DNA of 64,000 nt from Pantoea sp. AS-PWVM4 (GTDB lineage: Bacteria; Pseudomonadota; Gammaproteobacteria; Enterobacterales; Enterobacteriaceae). The notes under the pieces were generated by a model. That model was given only the letters and a program-made list of their open reading frames with translations. It did no database searches and was not told the origin of the DNA. Numbering within the stretch: the stretch's first letter is position 1; each line of letters starts with the position of its first letter. The stretch lies in NCBI RefSeq assembly GCF_000468095.1, contig NZ_ASZC01000003.1:310001-374000 (forward strand), given 5' to 3'. The translations under genes were made by a program, and so were the position numbers. Shown here piece by piece: positions 19,062-29,079 of this stretch.

Positions 19062-19095
19062 GGCCCGATCGCGGCGCACGCGAACGGGCCTTTTT
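19062..19095 (+). terminator. Terminator of yeaY
   Basis: GGCCCG / CGGGCC outer stem with an inner CGCG/CGCG pairing, followed by TTTTT at 19091. Confidence 0.85.
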
Positions 19096-19163
19096 ATTGA
19101 GTGCGCAACCGAAGCGCGAAATTTAGTGATGAGCCTCGCAACCTGAACAGGTCGACACCGGCA

Positions 19164-19180
19164 AACTGGTACAATCAGTT
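19164..19180. promoter_or_regulatory. FadR-type operator in front of fadD
   Basis: The 17-mer AACTGGTACAATCAGTT agrees with the FadR site of E. coli fadB (ATCTGGTACGACCAGAT, from memory) at 13 of 17 positions and is itself nearly palindromic. E. coli fadD is FadR-repressed through two such sites. A second, weaker half-match (AACAGGTCGA, inverted) lies 20 bases upstream. Confidence 0.65.
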
Positions 19181-19249
19181 AAAATATTGTTAACAACACT
19201 GATGGCAGAGGCTGCGATGGCTACGCAACAAGAATCTCGGGGTGAATCT

Positions 19250-20923
19250 TTGACTAAGGTTTGGCTGAAACGCTATCCGCCGGATGTCCCAGCGGAAATT
19301 ACTGCGGACCGTTATACCTCTTTGATCGATCTTTTTGAGCATGCAGCAACGCGTTATGCCGATCAGGTCGCTTTCGTAAACATGGGTCAACCGATGACCT
19401 ATCGTCAGCTGGACCAGCAAAGTCGTGCTTTCGCTGCCTGGTTACAACAGGGGCTGAAGCTTAAAGCCGGTGACCGGGTTGCGCTGATGATGCCTAATCT
19501 GCTGCAATATCCGGTGGCGCTGTTTGGCGTGCTGCGTGCAGGCATGGTGGTGGTGAATGTTAACCCGCTCTACACACCACGCGAGTTAAAGCATCAACTT
19601 AACGACAGCGGTGCCAGTGCGATTGTCATCGTCTCGAATTTTGCGCACACCTTAGAAAAAGTCGTGGCCGAGACTCAGGTTAAACATGTGATGTTAACGC
19701 GCATGGGCGATCAACTGGCCCCCATCAAAGGGACGCTGGTTAATTTTATTGTTCGCTATGTGAAGAAGCTGGTGCCGAAATACCATCTGCCAGGTGCCGT
19801 TTCTTTTCGTCTGGCGTTGCAGCAGGGGGAGCAACTGACTTATCAACGCCCTGATGTGACCAATGATGACCTGGCGTTTCTGCAATATACCGGTGGTACC
19901 ACCGGGGTAGCGAAAGGCGCAATGCTGACGCACGGCAATATGCAGGCCAACCTCGAACAGGCGAAAGCCACCTATGGCAAGCTGCTGCGTCCGGGACAGG
20001 AGTGCGTGGTCACCGCCTTGCCGCTGTACCATATTTTTGCTCTGACGGTTAACTGTCTGCTGTTCCTCGATCTGGGCGGTCAGAACCTGTTGATCACCAA
20101 TCCGCGCGACATCCCGGGTTTTGTCAGGGAGCTGGCAAAGTTCCCGTTCACCGCGATTACCGGTGTGAATACCCTGTTCAACGCGCTGCTCAACGATGCC
20201 AACTTTAATAAGCTGGATTTCTCCACCCTGCGGATGTCGGCGGGCGGCGGTATGGCGGTGCAAAAAGCCGTGGCTGAACGCTGGGAGAAACTAACCGGCC
20301 ACTATCTGCTGGAAGGCTACGGTTTGACCGAGTGTTCACCGTTGGTGTCGGTGAATCCTTATGACATCACCTGCCATACCGGAAGCATCGGTTTACCGGT
20401 ACCTTCTACCGATGTGCGTATCGTCGATGAAGATGAACATGATGTCCTGCCGGGTGAGCCGGGAGAGCTTTGCGTACGCGGCCCGCAAGTGATGGTCGGT
20501 TACTGGCAACGCCCGGAAGCCACCGAAGAAGTGCTAAAAAATGGCTGGCTGCATACCGGTGATATTGTTACCGTGGACAGCGAAGGCTTTATCCGCATCG
20601 TCGATCGCAAAAAAGACATGATTCTGGTGTCGGGCTTTAACGTGTATCCTAATGAGATCGAAGATGTGCTGATGCAGCATGAGAAAGTGCGAGAGGCCGC
20701 CGCGATTGGCGTACCGAGCGATCTTTCCGGTGAAGCGGTGAAAGTGTGTATCGTGAAGAAAGATCCCACCTTAACCAAAGAAGAAGTGCTGGATCACTGT
20801 CGCCGTCAGCTAACCGGCTACAAGGTGCCGAAGATTATCGAGTTTCGCGACGAGTTGCCTAAGACCAACGTCGGCAAGATTTTACGTCGTGAGTTGCGCG
20901 ATGAGGTGAAGCGGGAAGGGTAA
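19250..20923 (+). CDS. fadD: Long-chain-fatty-acid-CoA ligase FadD
   Basis: A 557-residue adenylate-forming enzyme that activates fatty acids to acyl-CoA at the inner face of the membrane, coupling uptake to beta-oxidation. The AMP signature [12 protein letters not shown] and the fatty-acyl-CoA signature ([15 protein letters not shown]) are present. I choose the TTG at 19250 (then TKVWLKRYP) because GGGGTG precedes it and E. coli fadD also starts at TTG at this place; an ATG at 19217 with AGAGG before it is the alternative and would add 11 residues. A FadR-like operator lies just upstream and a terminator just downstream. Confidence 0.95.
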   Translation: MTKVWLKRYPPDVPAEITADRYTSLIDLFEHAATRYADQVAFVNMGQPMTYRQLDQQSRAFAAWLQQGLKLKAGDRVALMMPNLLQYPVALFGVLRAGMVVVNVNPLYTPRELKHQLNDSGASAIVIVSNFAHTLEKVVAETQVKHVMLTRMGDQLAPIKGTLVNFIVRYVKKLVPKYHLPGAVSFRLALQQGEQLTYQRPDVTNDDLAFLQYTGGTTGVAKGAMLTHGNMQANLEQAKATYGKLLRPGQECVVTALPLYHIFALTVNCLLFLDLGGQNLLITNPRDIPGFVRELAKFPFTAITGVNTLFNALLNDANFNKLDFSTLRMSAGGGMAVQKAVAERWEKLTGHYLLEGYGLTECSPLVSVNPYDITCHTGSIGLPVPSTDVRIVDEDEHDVLPGEPGELCVRGPQVMVGYWQRPEATEEVLKNGWLHTGDIVTVDSEGFIRIVDRKKDMILVSGFNVYPNEIEDVLMQHEKVREAAAIGVPSDLSGEAVKVCIVKKDPTLTKEEVLDHCRRQLTGYKVPKIIEFRDELPKTNVGKILRRELRDEVKREG

Positions 20924-20947
20924 GTGTGCGCACCTCGCTCAAAGGTT

Positions 20948-20973
20948 AACGCCGGCAAAGTCCGGCGTTTTTA
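20948..20973 (+). terminator. Terminator of fadD
   Basis: CGCCGG, six-base loop, CCGGCG, then TTTTTAT. Confidence 0.88.
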
Positions 20974-21024
20974 TTGCTTTTAACATGGAGCGCTGCACGA
21001 AGTATGTTGCAGCGAAAACATAAC

Positions 21025-22146
21025 GTGAATTATTCCCTGATCGACCAAAATGACCAACTGGCGGCGGTATGTGACAAAGCACGGCAGCATAGCGCTGTGG
21101 CGCTGGATACCGAATTTGTTCGCACCCGTACTTACTATCCACAGTTGGGTCTGATCCAGCTGTTTGATGGCGAGCAATTGGTCCTGATCGATCCTCTCAA
21201 CATTAGCGACTGGGCACCGTTTATTGCGTTATTGCGTGATACCCAGGTAACCAAATTCCTGCACGCGGGTGGTGAAGATCTCGAAGTGTTTCTGCATCGT
21301 TTTCGCTGCCTGCCGGACCCGATGGTCGATACCCAAATTCTGGCGGCTTTTGCCGGGCAGCCTCTGTCGTGGGGTTTTGCCGCGATGGTGATGCACTTTA
21401 ATCAGATCGAGCTGGATAAAAGTGAAGCGCGCACTGACTGGCTGGCGCGTCCACTGACGGCGCGCCAGTGTGAATATGCGGCGGCGGATGTTGCTTACCT
21501 GCTGCCGATAGCCCATCAACTGGTGGCGCAAACGGAAGCGGCAGGCAACATGGCCGCAGCGCTGAGCGAATGTGACACCTTATGCCAGCGTCGTCTGGAT
21601 GTGCTGGCGCCTGAAGATGCCTGGCGTGATATCACCAATGCCTGGCAACTGCGCCCGCGTCAGTTGGCGGCTTTGCAGCGTCTTGCGGCGTGGCGGCTGA
21701 ATATCGCGCGGCAGAAAGATATGGCGGTGAACTTCGTGGTGCGCGAAGAGAACTTGTGGAAAGTGGCGCGTTTTATGCCCGGCAGCCTCGGTGAACTGGA
21801 TCATCTGGGACTGAATGGCCATGAAATCCGCTTCCACGGTAAAGCGCTGGTGGCGATGGTGGCCGAAGCGCAAGCGCAGGATGAAAGCACGTTGCCGCAA
21901 CCGCTGGGTAATCTGATTGATCACCCGGAATACAAGCAGACCTTCAAAGCCATCAAAGCGTTGGTCCAGCAGGTGAGCGAAGAGACGGGTTTTAGCCAGG
22001 AGTTGCTGGCTTCACGTCGTCAGATCAATCAGGTGTTGAGCGTGCATTGGGGGTTGAAAAATGCCTCACGCACACCGGAATTAATCGCAGGCTGGCGTGG
22101 CGATTTGTTCAAGGCGCGCATCGACGAGATTTTGCAGACGCACTAA
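21025..22146 (+). CDS. rnd: Ribonuclease D
   Basis: A 373-residue 3'-5' exoribonuclease of the DEDD family active in tRNA 3' maturation. The first catalytic pair is D28 and E30 (ALDTEFVRT); the later Asp lies in FLHAGGEDLEVF and the Tyr/Asp motif in YAAADVAYLLP. An HRDC domain (about 210-290) follows. The GTG at 21025 (NYSLIDQND) is chosen by alignment to E. coli Rnd, which also uses a non-ATG start with poor ribosome site; an ATG at 21004 would add seven residues. It follows the fadD terminator. Confidence 0.93.
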   Translation: MNYSLIDQNDQLAAVCDKARQHSAVALDTEFVRTRTYYPQLGLIQLFDGEQLVLIDPLNISDWAPFIALLRDTQVTKFLHAGGEDLEVFLHRFRCLPDPMVDTQILAAFAGQPLSWGFAAMVMHFNQIELDKSEARTDWLARPLTARQCEYAAADVAYLLPIAHQLVAQTEAAGNMAAALSECDTLCQRRLDVLAPEDAWRDITNAWQLRPRQLAALQRLAAWRLNIARQKDMAVNFVVREENLWKVARFMPGSLGELDHLGLNGHEIRFHGKALVAMVAEAQAQDESTLPQPLGNLIDHPEYKQTFKAIKALVQQVSEETGFSQELLASRRQINQVLSVHWGLKNASRTPELIAGWRGDLFKARIDEILQTH

Positions 22147-22200
22147 ATCCAGTATTTTCCCCTGCAAACAACGCAGGGGAAAATCAGGAGACCGCTAGCG

Positions 22201-22470
22201 TCATTTGGTGACTTCTTCCGTCTCCGGTAGCGTAACGTTCAGCTCCAGAATCGAGATATCATCTCCTTTCTGATCCAGCTGAACGGTCACCATATCTGGG
22301 TCAATCTTCACATACTTGCAAATTACTTCCAGAATGTCGCGCTTGAGCTGCGGCAGGTAGTGGGGCTCACTGTCGCCCCTTCTGCGTTCAGCCACAATAA
22401 TTTGCAGCCTTTCCTTGGCTATGTTGGCTGTGTTCTTCTTACGGGATAAAAAGAAATCAAGTAATGCCAT
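22201..22470 (-). CDS. minE: Cell division topological specificity factor MinE
   Basis: An 89-residue protein. The N-terminal membrane/MinD-contact region ([30 protein letters not shown]) and the C-terminal dimerisation domain are complete. MinE stimulates the MinD ATPase, driving pole-to-pole oscillation that restricts MinCD to the poles. Third gene of minCDE, three bases after minD. Confidence 0.97.
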   Translation of the reverse strand: MALLDFFLSRKKNTANIAKERLQIIVAERRRGDSEPHYLPQLKRDILEVICKYVKIDPDMVTVQLDQKGDDISILELNVTLPETEEVTK

Positions 22471-22473
22471 TGG

Positions 22474-23286
22474 TTATCCCCCGAACAGGCGTTTCAGGAA
22501 ACCCTTCTTCTCTTCTTCAATAAAGCGGAAGGGGCGTTCTTCGCCAAGCAGGCGGTCTACGGTATCAGCATAGGCTTTACCGGCATCTGAGGTCGCGTCA
22601 AGGATCACCGGTTCGCCCTGGTTAGAGGCGCGCAGTACCGATTGGTCTTCAGGAATGACGCCGACCAATGGAATACGCAGGATATCCAGTACGTCTTCCA
22701 TGCTCAACATATCACCACGACTGACGCGGCCCGGGTTGTAACGGGTCAGCAGCAGGTGTTCTTTTACGGCATCCTGGCCATTCTCTGCACGGCGAGATTT
22801 GGAGGCGATGATGCCAAGAATACGGTCGGAGTCACGTACTGAAGAGACTTCCGGGTTAGTGGTAATAATCGCTTCGTCGGCAAAATATAGCGCCATCAGC
22901 GCACCGGTTTCGATACCGGCCGGCGAGTCACAAACGATAAAATCGAACTCCATGGTCGCCAGATCGTTCAGTACTTTCTCAACGCCTTCGCGGGTCAGGG
23001 CATCTTTGTCACGGGTTTGCGACGCAGGCAGGATGTAAAGTTGCTCGGTACGCTTATCTTTAATCAGTGCCTGGTTCAGTGTGGCATCGCCCTGAATAAC
23101 GTTGACGAAGTCATAAACCACACGGCGTTCACAACCCATGATCAGGTCGAGGTTACGCAGACCGATGTCAAAATCGATAACCACGGTTTTTTTGCCTTTC
23201 TGCGCGAGTCCAGTGGCGATGGCCGCGCTTGACGTGGTCTTGCCAACGCCCCCTTTACCGGATGTAACTACAATGATGCGTGCCAT
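22474..23286 (-). CDS. minD: Septum-site ATPase MinD
   Basis: A 270-residue deviant-Walker ATPase. The P-loop KGGVGKTT is at residues 11-18 and the C-terminal amphipathic membrane anchor KKGFLKRLFGG is intact. ATP-bound dimers bind the membrane and recruit MinC; MinE triggers release. Same length as E. coli MinD. Confidence 0.98.
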   Translation of the reverse strand: MARIIVVTSGKGGVGKTTSSAAIATGLAQKGKKTVVIDFDIGLRNLDLIMGCERRVVYDFVNVIQGDATLNQALIKDKRTEQLYILPASQTRDKDALTREGVEKVLNDLATMEFDFIVCDSPAGIETGALMALYFADEAIITTNPEVSSVRDSDRILGIIASKSRRAENGQDAVKEHLLLTRYNPGRVSRGDMLSMEDVLDILRIPLVGVIPEDQSVLRASNQGEPVILDATSDAGKAYADTVDRLLGEERPFRFIEEEKKGFLKRLFGG

Positions 23287-23319
23287 AAATGTTGATTTCC
23301 TTAACGAAAGAAAAGGGGC

Positions 23320-24024
23320 CTAATTAAGTGTCTGAATGGTGAGCGCGCCCTCTTTGAGGCACAGGCGCGCAGCTTTACCAAAAAATTCTGCCGGGATCTG
23401 ATCCATGATCCAGTACTCCCCGGCAATCGAGACCAACTCTGCGGCGAGGTTGGTGCAAAAAATCTGGCAGTCACGGTCACCGCTGGCACCCGCCAGCGCG
23501 CGGCCGCGCATCATGCCGTAAATGTGGATGTTGCCATCGGCAACTAATTCAGCACCGGCGCTGACGCTGCTGGTGACGATTAAATCGGCATTGCGGGCAT
23601 AGATCTGCTGGCCTGAACGTACCGGCGTATTGATGATGCGGGTTTTATTGACGGTCTCAGCCACAACAGGGGCGGCGACGGCTTCAGCAACCGGCGTTTC
23701 AGTGCGCTTTTTGCTCTCTTTACCTTCAGACAGCACCGGTAAACCGGCGCGCGCAATCATCTTTTTCAGCGCATCATCTTTACAACCGCTGACGCCAACG
23801 ATACGCAATCCGGTTGCGATGACGGCTTGTTGCATCTGTTTCCAGTTGATGTCGCCGTTCAATGCCGACACATTGAGCACCACGGGCGCATTTTTCAGAA
23901 AGCCAGGCGCCTGGTCGATTTTGTCCTGCAACGCCTGACGAATCACCTCAGGTTGCGAATGGTGCAGATGAACGACTGACAGGGTAAAACTGCTTCCCTT
24001 GAATTCGATTGGCATTTGCGACAT
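23320..24024 (-). CDS. minC: Septum-site-determining protein MinC
   Basis: A 234-residue inhibitor of FtsZ assembly. The N-terminal FtsZ-binding domain (about 1-105) is joined by a variable linker to the C-terminal beta-helix domain (about 125-230) with [10 protein letters not shown] and YWIMDQIP, which binds MinD. First gene of the operon; divergent from ycgL. Confidence 0.97.
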   Translation of the reverse strand: MSQMPIEFKGSSFTLSVVHLHHSQPEVIRQALQDKIDQAPGFLKNAPVVLNVSALNGDINWKQMQQAVIATGLRIVGVSGCKDDALKKMIARAGLPVLSEGKESKKRTETPVAEAVAAPVVAETVNKTRIINTPVRSGQQIYARNADLIVTSSVSAGAELVADGNIHIYGMMRGRALAGASGDRDCQIFCTNLAAELVSIAGEYWIMDQIPAEFFGKAARLCLKEGALTIQTLN

Positions 24025-24177
24025 CTGTCCTGACTCGTCCTGTTTTCACTACCAGGTGATGAATGCCGATAAAATCGTCATTAACACCACTCGGTCAATA
24101 TTCGAAGTTCAGCAAGCATGTTATAGTTACTGCTATATTCAGGCAAGTGACGCCATCAGTTAATTCGAGTAAAAAAT

Positions 24178-24453
24178 ATGTTTTGTGTGATCTACAGAAG
24201 CCCGCAACGCGACCAGACTTATCTTTATGTTGAAAAAAAAGACGATTTTTCCCGCGTGCCGGAAGAATTGCTGCGGGGCTTTGGTAAACCTCAGTTGGCA
24301 ATGGTGCTGTCACTGGAAAAACGCGGCAAACTGGCCAATGCAGACATCAATAAAGTTAAGCAGGCATTGAGCGATCAGGGCTATTATTTACAATTGCCGC
24401 CCCCGCCGGAAAGTCTGCTGAACATACATCTTCAGCAAGGCAAAAAAGATTAA
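24178..24453 (+). CDS. ycgL: YcgL domain protein (DUF709)
   Basis: A 91-residue protein matching YcgL from [21 protein letters not shown] to [12 protein letters not shown] structure of the family is known (small alpha/beta fold) but its function is not. The ATG at 24178 follows an AT-rich stretch with GAGTAAAAAAT as the only weak ribosome site. Divergently placed to minC as in K-12. Confidence 0.93.
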   Translation: MFCVIYRSPQRDQTYLYVEKKDDFSRVPEELLRGFGKPQLAMVLSLEKRGKLANADINKVKQALSDQGYYLQLPPPPESLLNIHLQQGKKD

Positions 24454-24619
24454 TTCGGATTCATCTGTAAATATATCCAGATTTAATCATCTGTATGGGT
24501 AGCTTTATTTATTTGCCTGCGCTAAATCCCTTATTGCAGACAATATAGTGAATCTGATTAACGTCTTTTGACAATTTCCGCACAGCCCGCAGTCGCAAAC
24601 CAGCTTAATATATTGACCC

Positions 24620-24672
24620 TCAGTGCCACGTTCCGGCACTGAAGCAAACACAACGCGCCAGCAGGGCTGGCG
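24620..24672. other. Two consecutive stem-loops in the ycgM leader
   Basis: TCAGTGCC (24620) pairs with GGCACTGA (24635), and CGCCAGC (24656) with GCTGGCG (24666). Both are perfect, and the second ends about 30 bases before the ycgM ATG. Neither has a T-run, so they may shape mRNA stability or translation. Confidence 0.5.
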
Positions 24673-24701
24673 TCATACGCAAACTAAAGCAGGGGAATAG
24701 C

Positions 24702-25361
24702 ATGTATCAGCATCGTAACTGGCAGGGCGCTTTGTTGGATTACCCGGCCAGTAAAGTGGTCTGTGTTGGCAGCAACTATGCTAAGCACATTAAGGAGATG
24801 GGAAGTGCAACGCCAACCGAGCCGGTGGTGTTCATCAAGCCTGAAACCGCGCTGTGCGATCTGCGTCAGCCACTGTCGATTCCAGGGAATTTCGGTGAAG
24901 TCCACCACGAAGTTGAACTGGCGGTGCTGATTGGTGCCACGCTGAAGCAGGCGAGTGAAGAGCATGTGGCGAAAGCCATCGCGGGTTACGGTGTGGCGCT
25001 GGATTTGACGCTGCGTGATGTCCAGGCTGGTCTGAAAAAAGCGGGACAGCCGTGGGAAAAATCGAAAGGTTTTGATAACTCTTGCCCGCTGTCTGGTTTT
25101 ATCCCGGCAGCAGAATTTAGCGGCAATCCGCAGGATACCGAACTGAAACTGGTGGTGAATGGCGAAGTTCGCCAGCATGGCACCACCGCAGATATGATCC
25201 ACAAAATCCTGCCGTTGATTGCCTATATGAGCCAGTATTTCACGTTGCGTGCGGGCGATGTGGTACTAACCGGCACCCCAGAGGGTGTGGGCCCGATGCG
25301 TTCTGGTGACAAACTTGAGATCTCGCTGGCCGGTCACGGTATTACGACGCGCGTGCTGTAA
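24702..25361 (+). CDS. ycgM: Fumarylacetoacetate hydrolase family protein YcgM
   Basis: A 219-residue FAH-fold enzyme. The motifs SKVVCVGSNYAKHIKEMG, the metal-binding EVHHEVELAVLIG (Glu/Glu) and LTGTPEGVGPM are intact. Relatives include oxaloacetate tautomerases/decarboxylases, acylpyruvases and 2-hydroxyhepta-2,4-diene-1,7-dioate isomerase; which reaction this one performs is not decided by sequence. Same length as E. coli YcgM. AGGGGA lies before the ATG. Followed by ycgN. Confidence 0.92.
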   Translation: MYQHRNWQGALLDYPASKVVCVGSNYAKHIKEMGSATPTEPVVFIKPETALCDLRQPLSIPGNFGEVHHEVELAVLIGATLKQASEEHVAKAIAGYGVALDLTLRDVQAGLKKAGQPWEKSKGFDNSCPLSGFIPAAEFSGNPQDTELKLVVNGEVRQHGTTADMIHKILPLIAYMSQYFTLRAGDVVLTGTPEGVGPMRSGDKLEISLAGHGITTRVL

Positions 25362-25425
25362 AACTTGCATCACCGCACCTGAACCTTTATAAGGTGCGGT
25401 CTTTACGTTAATCCGGACCGCCATC

Positions 25426-25872
25426 ATGACTGATCACCCTTTCTGGCAAACAAAACGCCTTGACCAAATGGACGACGCAGAGTGGGAATCGCTGTGCGAC
25501 GGCTGTGGGCAGTGCTGCCTGAATAAATTGCAGGATGCGGATACCGATGAAATTTACTTCACTAACGTCGCCTGCAATCAGCTCAACATTAAAACCTGCC
25601 AGTGTCGCAATTACGAACGGCGGTTTGAATATGAAGAAGATTGCATCAAGCTCACACGCGAAAATCTGACCACTTTCAACTGGTTGCCGCGTACCTGTGC
25701 GTATCGTTTGCTCGGTGAAGGAAAGACATTACCCGCCTGGCATCCGCTGGTCGCAGGTTCCAAGAAAGCCATGCATGCACAACGCATTTCGGTGCGTTAT
25801 ATCGCGGTGCGGGAGAGTGAAGTGCGGGATTGGGAAGATCACATCATCGATCGGCCAGACCGTAACGGTTAA
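25426..25872 (+). CDS. ycgN: YcgN family cysteine-cluster protein (UPF0260)
   Basis: A 148-residue protein with two cysteine groups, CDGCGQCC at about 26-33 and CQCRNYERR...C at about 62-80, the pattern of the CxxxCxxC zinc/iron-sulfur cluster family. No catalytic role is known. It ends at a bidirectional terminator shared with dsbB. Conserved order ycgL-ycgM-ycgN. Confidence 0.93.
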   Translation: MTDHPFWQTKRLDQMDDAEWESLCDGCGQCCLNKLQDADTDEIYFTNVACNQLNIKTCQCRNYERRFEYEEDCIKLTRENLTTFNWLPRTCAYRLLGEGKTLPAWHPLVAGSKKAMHAQRISVRYIAVRESEVRDWEDHIIDRPDRNG

Positions 25873-25873
25873 A

Positions 25874-25905
25874 AAAACAGGCAGCTCAGGCTGCCTGTTT
25901 TCATT
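25874..25905. terminator. Bidirectional terminator ycgN / dsbB
   Basis: AAAACAGGCAGC, TCAG loop, GCTGCCTGTTTT: a perfect 12-base stem between convergent genes. Confidence 0.92.
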
Positions 25906-25907
25906 TG

Positions 25908-26438
25908 TTAACGGCCAAACAAATCACGACGTTTGGCTTTGAACGGCTGAGCAATCAGCACCAGCAGGCCAACTACCAGATAAGCCGCAAAAATGACGAT
26001 CATCCACTGCGGCATGCTCCAGCCAAGGAAACTCCAGTCAATGGCGGCGCAGTCACCCCGCGCCACGAACACGGCAGGCAACCATTTATCCAGTGGCAGC
26101 CAGGTCGGGAAACGCGCGGCAAAATCACAGGTGACAAAGGGGTTCGGATGGAGTTGGATCATGGTGTGTTCATAAGAGAGGCGAACTCCCTGAATCGCAC
26201 TGTACAGCCAGATGACAATCGCAACCCAACGCAACGGGGTTTTCGGCGCAATGGCTCCGACAATACCCGCACCCATCACGCCAAACAGTGCGCAACGCTC
26301 ATAAATACACATCACACAGGGCTGTAATCCCATGACGTGTTGGAAAAAGAGCGCAGTCAGTTCGAGAGCCAGTGCCGTCAGTGCCAACAATAACCAGGCT
26401 CCGCGTCCTCGCGAACATTGGTTCAAATATCGCAACAT
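25908..26438 (-). CDS. dsbB: Disulfide bond oxidoreductase DsbB
   Basis: A 176-residue inner-membrane protein with four transmembrane helices. The two redox pairs are at exactly the E. coli positions: C41-x-x-C44 and C104/C130. DsbB reoxidises DsbA and passes electrons to quinones. In E. coli hlyE and umuDC may lie between ycgN and dsbB; here the two genes are direct neighbours. The downstream intergenic gap to nhaB is 120 bases. Confidence 0.98.
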   Translation of the reverse strand: MLRYLNQCSRGRGAWLLLALTALALELTALFFQHVMGLQPCVMCIYERCALFGVMGAGIVGAIAPKTPLRWVAIVIWLYSAIQGVRLSYEHTMIQLHPNPFVTCDFAARFPTWLPLDKWLPAVFVARGDCAAIDWSFLGWSMPQWMIVIFAAYLVVGLLVLIAQPFKAKRRDLFGR

Positions 26439-26558
26439 ATTGCCTTTCCTGTAGCCATTAATGTTTCGCAGTGTAAACCAAAAGCGTGACCATGCCAGCC
26501 CGGACGCAGGAAAAAATCATGTATAAAAATGACTTATCCTGATCCAGGCCAAAAAACC

Positions 26559-28088
26559 TCAGAGTTGTGTGGCGCTAAGCCAACCTTGCTGGATGAAATA
26601 ATCACTCATTGGTACCAGCAATTCATTGATGCAGAAGAATCCCACCAGTGACAGCACCAGGGTAAACGGCAGCGCCATCCACACCATGCGGCCATATGAG
26701 AGACGAATCAGCGGTGCCAGTGCTGAGGTCAACAAAAACAGGAAGGCTGCCTGACCATTCGGGGTGGCAACTGAGGGTAAATTCGTGCCGGTATTGGTGG
26801 CGACCGCCAACAGTTCAAACTGACGCAAATCAATCGCACCACTCTGGAAGGCATGTTTTGCTTCGTTGATATACACCGAGCCGACAAACACATTATCCGA
26901 GATGGATGACAGCAAACCATTAAACACATAAAACCAACTGAGTTGCGAGGCCGGGTCGGCCTGCAACACAAAATGGATCAGTGGCTGGAACAGTTGCTGG
27001 TCAATGATCACCGCGACAATGGCAAAAAATACCGCCAGCAATGCAGTAAAGGGCAGAGCTTCGGTAAAGGCCTGGCCGAGAGTATGTTCATCGGTAAACC
27101 CGCACAGCGAGGTGGCGAGAATAATCACAGAAAGGCCGATCAACCCAACTTCAGCGAGATGAAAGGCGAGGGCGATAATCAGCCAAACGCCGATCAAAGC
27201 CTGCATCCACAATCTCAGCGTATCCTGGCGGGTGCGCTGCTCACTGGCCTGACGGTCGCTCTCCAGTAAAATCGCGCGTACGGCCTCAGGTAGCGTTTCA
27301 CCGTAGCCAAACACCCGGAAGCGCTCCACCAGAATGCTGGTGATAATCCCACACAACAACACCGGAACGGTAACCGGCGCCATGCGCAGGAAAAACTCTG
27401 TGAAGTCCCACCCTGCGGCATGGGCAATGATCAGGTTCTGTGGTTCGCCGACCATCGTCATCACACCGCCAAGTGCGGTGCCGACACCGGCCTGCATCAT
27501 CAGGCTGCGCAAAAAGGCGCGAAATTTTTCCAGGGTTTCCCGCTGGACAACTTCATCATGGTGCGGCAGCCCGGATGAAGCCACGCGATGATAAATATCA
27601 TAAAAACCCATCGCCACGCTGATCACCACCGCAAGTACGGTCAGCGCATCGAGGAAGGCGGAGAGAAACGCAGCGGCAAGACAGAAGGTCAGACCGAGCA
27701 GCACTTTGCTGCGGATCGACAGCAAAATACGGGTGAATACGAACAACAGCAGTTGTTTCATAAAGAAGATCCCCGCCACCATAAAAATCAGCAGCAGCAA
27801 CACTTCAATATTCCCGGCCAGTTCAGTTTTCACCTGTTCAGCACTGGCCATGCCAATGGCAATTGCCTCGACAGCTAACAAGCCACCGGGCAGCAGCGGG
27901 TGGCACTTTAACGCCATGCCAAGGGTAAAAATAAATTCGGCGACCAACACCCAACCCGCCAAAAACGGGCTGACAAAAAAGAACAGCAGCGGATTGATGA
28001 CCAGAAAAGTAATCAGTGTCAGTTTGTACCACTCGGGTGATTGCCCGAGAAAATTGCGTCTGAAGGCCTGCGCGTAGCTGAGTTCCAT
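26559..28088 (-). CDS. nhaB: Na+/H+ antiporter NhaB
   Basis: A 509-residue polytopic antiporter with about 12 hydrophobic segments. The [16 protein letters not shown] motif and the [18 protein letters not shown] region are diagnostic for NhaB. It exports Na+ (and Li+) in exchange for protons, mainly at neutral to mildly alkaline pH. In E. coli expression is linked to FadR, whose gene is divergent here as there. Confidence 0.97.
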   Translation of the reverse strand: MELSYAQAFRRNFLGQSPEWYKLTLITFLVINPLLFFFVSPFLAGWVLVAEFIFTLGMALKCHPLLPGGLLAVEAIAIGMASAEQVKTELAGNIEVLLLLIFMVAGIFFMKQLLLFVFTRILLSIRSKVLLGLTFCLAAAFLSAFLDALTVLAVVISVAMGFYDIYHRVASSGLPHHDEVVQRETLEKFRAFLRSLMMQAGVGTALGGVMTMVGEPQNLIIAHAAGWDFTEFFLRMAPVTVPVLLCGIITSILVERFRVFGYGETLPEAVRAILLESDRQASEQRTRQDTLRLWMQALIGVWLIIALAFHLAEVGLIGLSVIILATSLCGFTDEHTLGQAFTEALPFTALLAVFFAIVAVIIDQQLFQPLIHFVLQADPASQLSWFYVFNGLLSSISDNVFVGSVYINEAKHAFQSGAIDLRQFELLAVATNTGTNLPSVATPNGQAAFLFLLTSALAPLIRLSYGRMVWMALPFTLVLSLVGFFCINELLVPMSDYFIQQGWLSATQL

Positions 28089-28296
28089 CGACTCTCCCTG
28101 AGATCTTGCATGTTATAAATTTTGCCAAGGGTAATGCGTCTCCAGGTGCTACGCAAACGGAGATCGTGTGGGTATTAAATGATATGGAAATTTGCGGCAG
28201 CGCGCGCTTTTAATCGGTTGCCAGGCTATATCCGCTATAGCCCCTCTGGTATGATGAGTCTAATTACGACAAAGAAAGCAACGAGAAATAAATGCT

Positions 28297-29016
28297 ATGG
28301 TGATTAAGGCGCAAAGCCCCGCAGGATTTGCTGAAGAGTATATTATTGAAAGCATCTGGAACAGTCGTTTTCCGCCGGGGTCAATTCTACCTGCCGAACG
28401 TGAGCTTTCTGAATTGATCGGGGTGACCCGTACTACGCTGCGTGAAGTTTTACAGCGCCTGGCGCGTGATGGCTGGCTGACCATCCAGCACGGTAAACCT
28501 ACGCGGGTGAATGATTTTTGGGAAACATCAGGTTTAAACATTCTCGAAACTCTGGCAAGGCTCGATCATGATAGCGTGCCGCAGCTGATTGATAATCTGC
28601 TGTCGGTACGAACCAATATTGCCTCTATCTTTATCAGCCGTGCCTTACGTCACCATCCGGACAAAGCGCGTGATGTGCTGGAAACGGCGCTGAGTTCTGA
28701 GGATCAGGCGGATGCCTACACCGAGCTGGATTATCGTGTATTCCGTGGTCTGGCATTTGCTTCCGGTAACCCGATTTACGGTTTGATCCTCAATGGACTG
28801 AAAGGTCTGTATACCCGCGTTGGCCGCCACTACTTCTCCAATCCGGAAGCGCGTGAGTTGGCCCGCAGTTTCTACCGTCAACTGGCGGATCTGTGTGGGG
28901 TAAAACCGACGCAGGAGCAGATTGTCGATTGCGTACGTGCCTATGGTCGCCGCAGCGGTGAAATCTGGCACGGCATGCAGAAAAGTATGCCGGATGATTT
29001 AGGGACCAGGCGTTAA
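28297..29016 (+). CDS. fadR: Fatty acid metabolism regulator FadR
   Basis: A 239-residue GntR-family regulator. The winged helix lies at about residues 10-70 ([24 protein letters not shown]) and the acyl-CoA-binding helical domain follows. It represses fad genes and activates fabA/fabB until bound by long-chain acyl-CoA. The C-terminal end ([13 protein letters not shown]) is like the E. coli protein. A FadR-type operator is present in this window before fadD. It is convergent with ycgB across a strong terminator. Confidence 0.98.
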   Translation: MVIKAQSPAGFAEEYIIESIWNSRFPPGSILPAERELSELIGVTRTTLREVLQRLARDGWLTIQHGKPTRVNDFWETSGLNILETLARLDHDSVPQLIDNLLSVRTNIASIFISRALRHHPDKARDVLETALSSEDQADAYTELDYRVFRGLAFASGNPIYGLILNGLKGLYTRVGRHYFSNPEARELARSFYRQLADLCGVKPTQEQIVDCVRAYGRRSGEIWHGMQKSMPDDLGTRR

Positions 29017-29040
29017 TTCAACCTGTCTTTTGTCCAATAA

Positions 29041-29072
29041 AAAACCGCCATCAATATGATGGCGGTTTTTTT
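29041..29072. terminator. Bidirectional terminator fadR / ycgB
   Basis: AAAACCGCCATCA and TGATGGCGGTTTT form a 13-base stem with a 3-base loop, followed by a T-run. Confidence 0.93.
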
Positions 29073-29079
29073 GTGAGCT

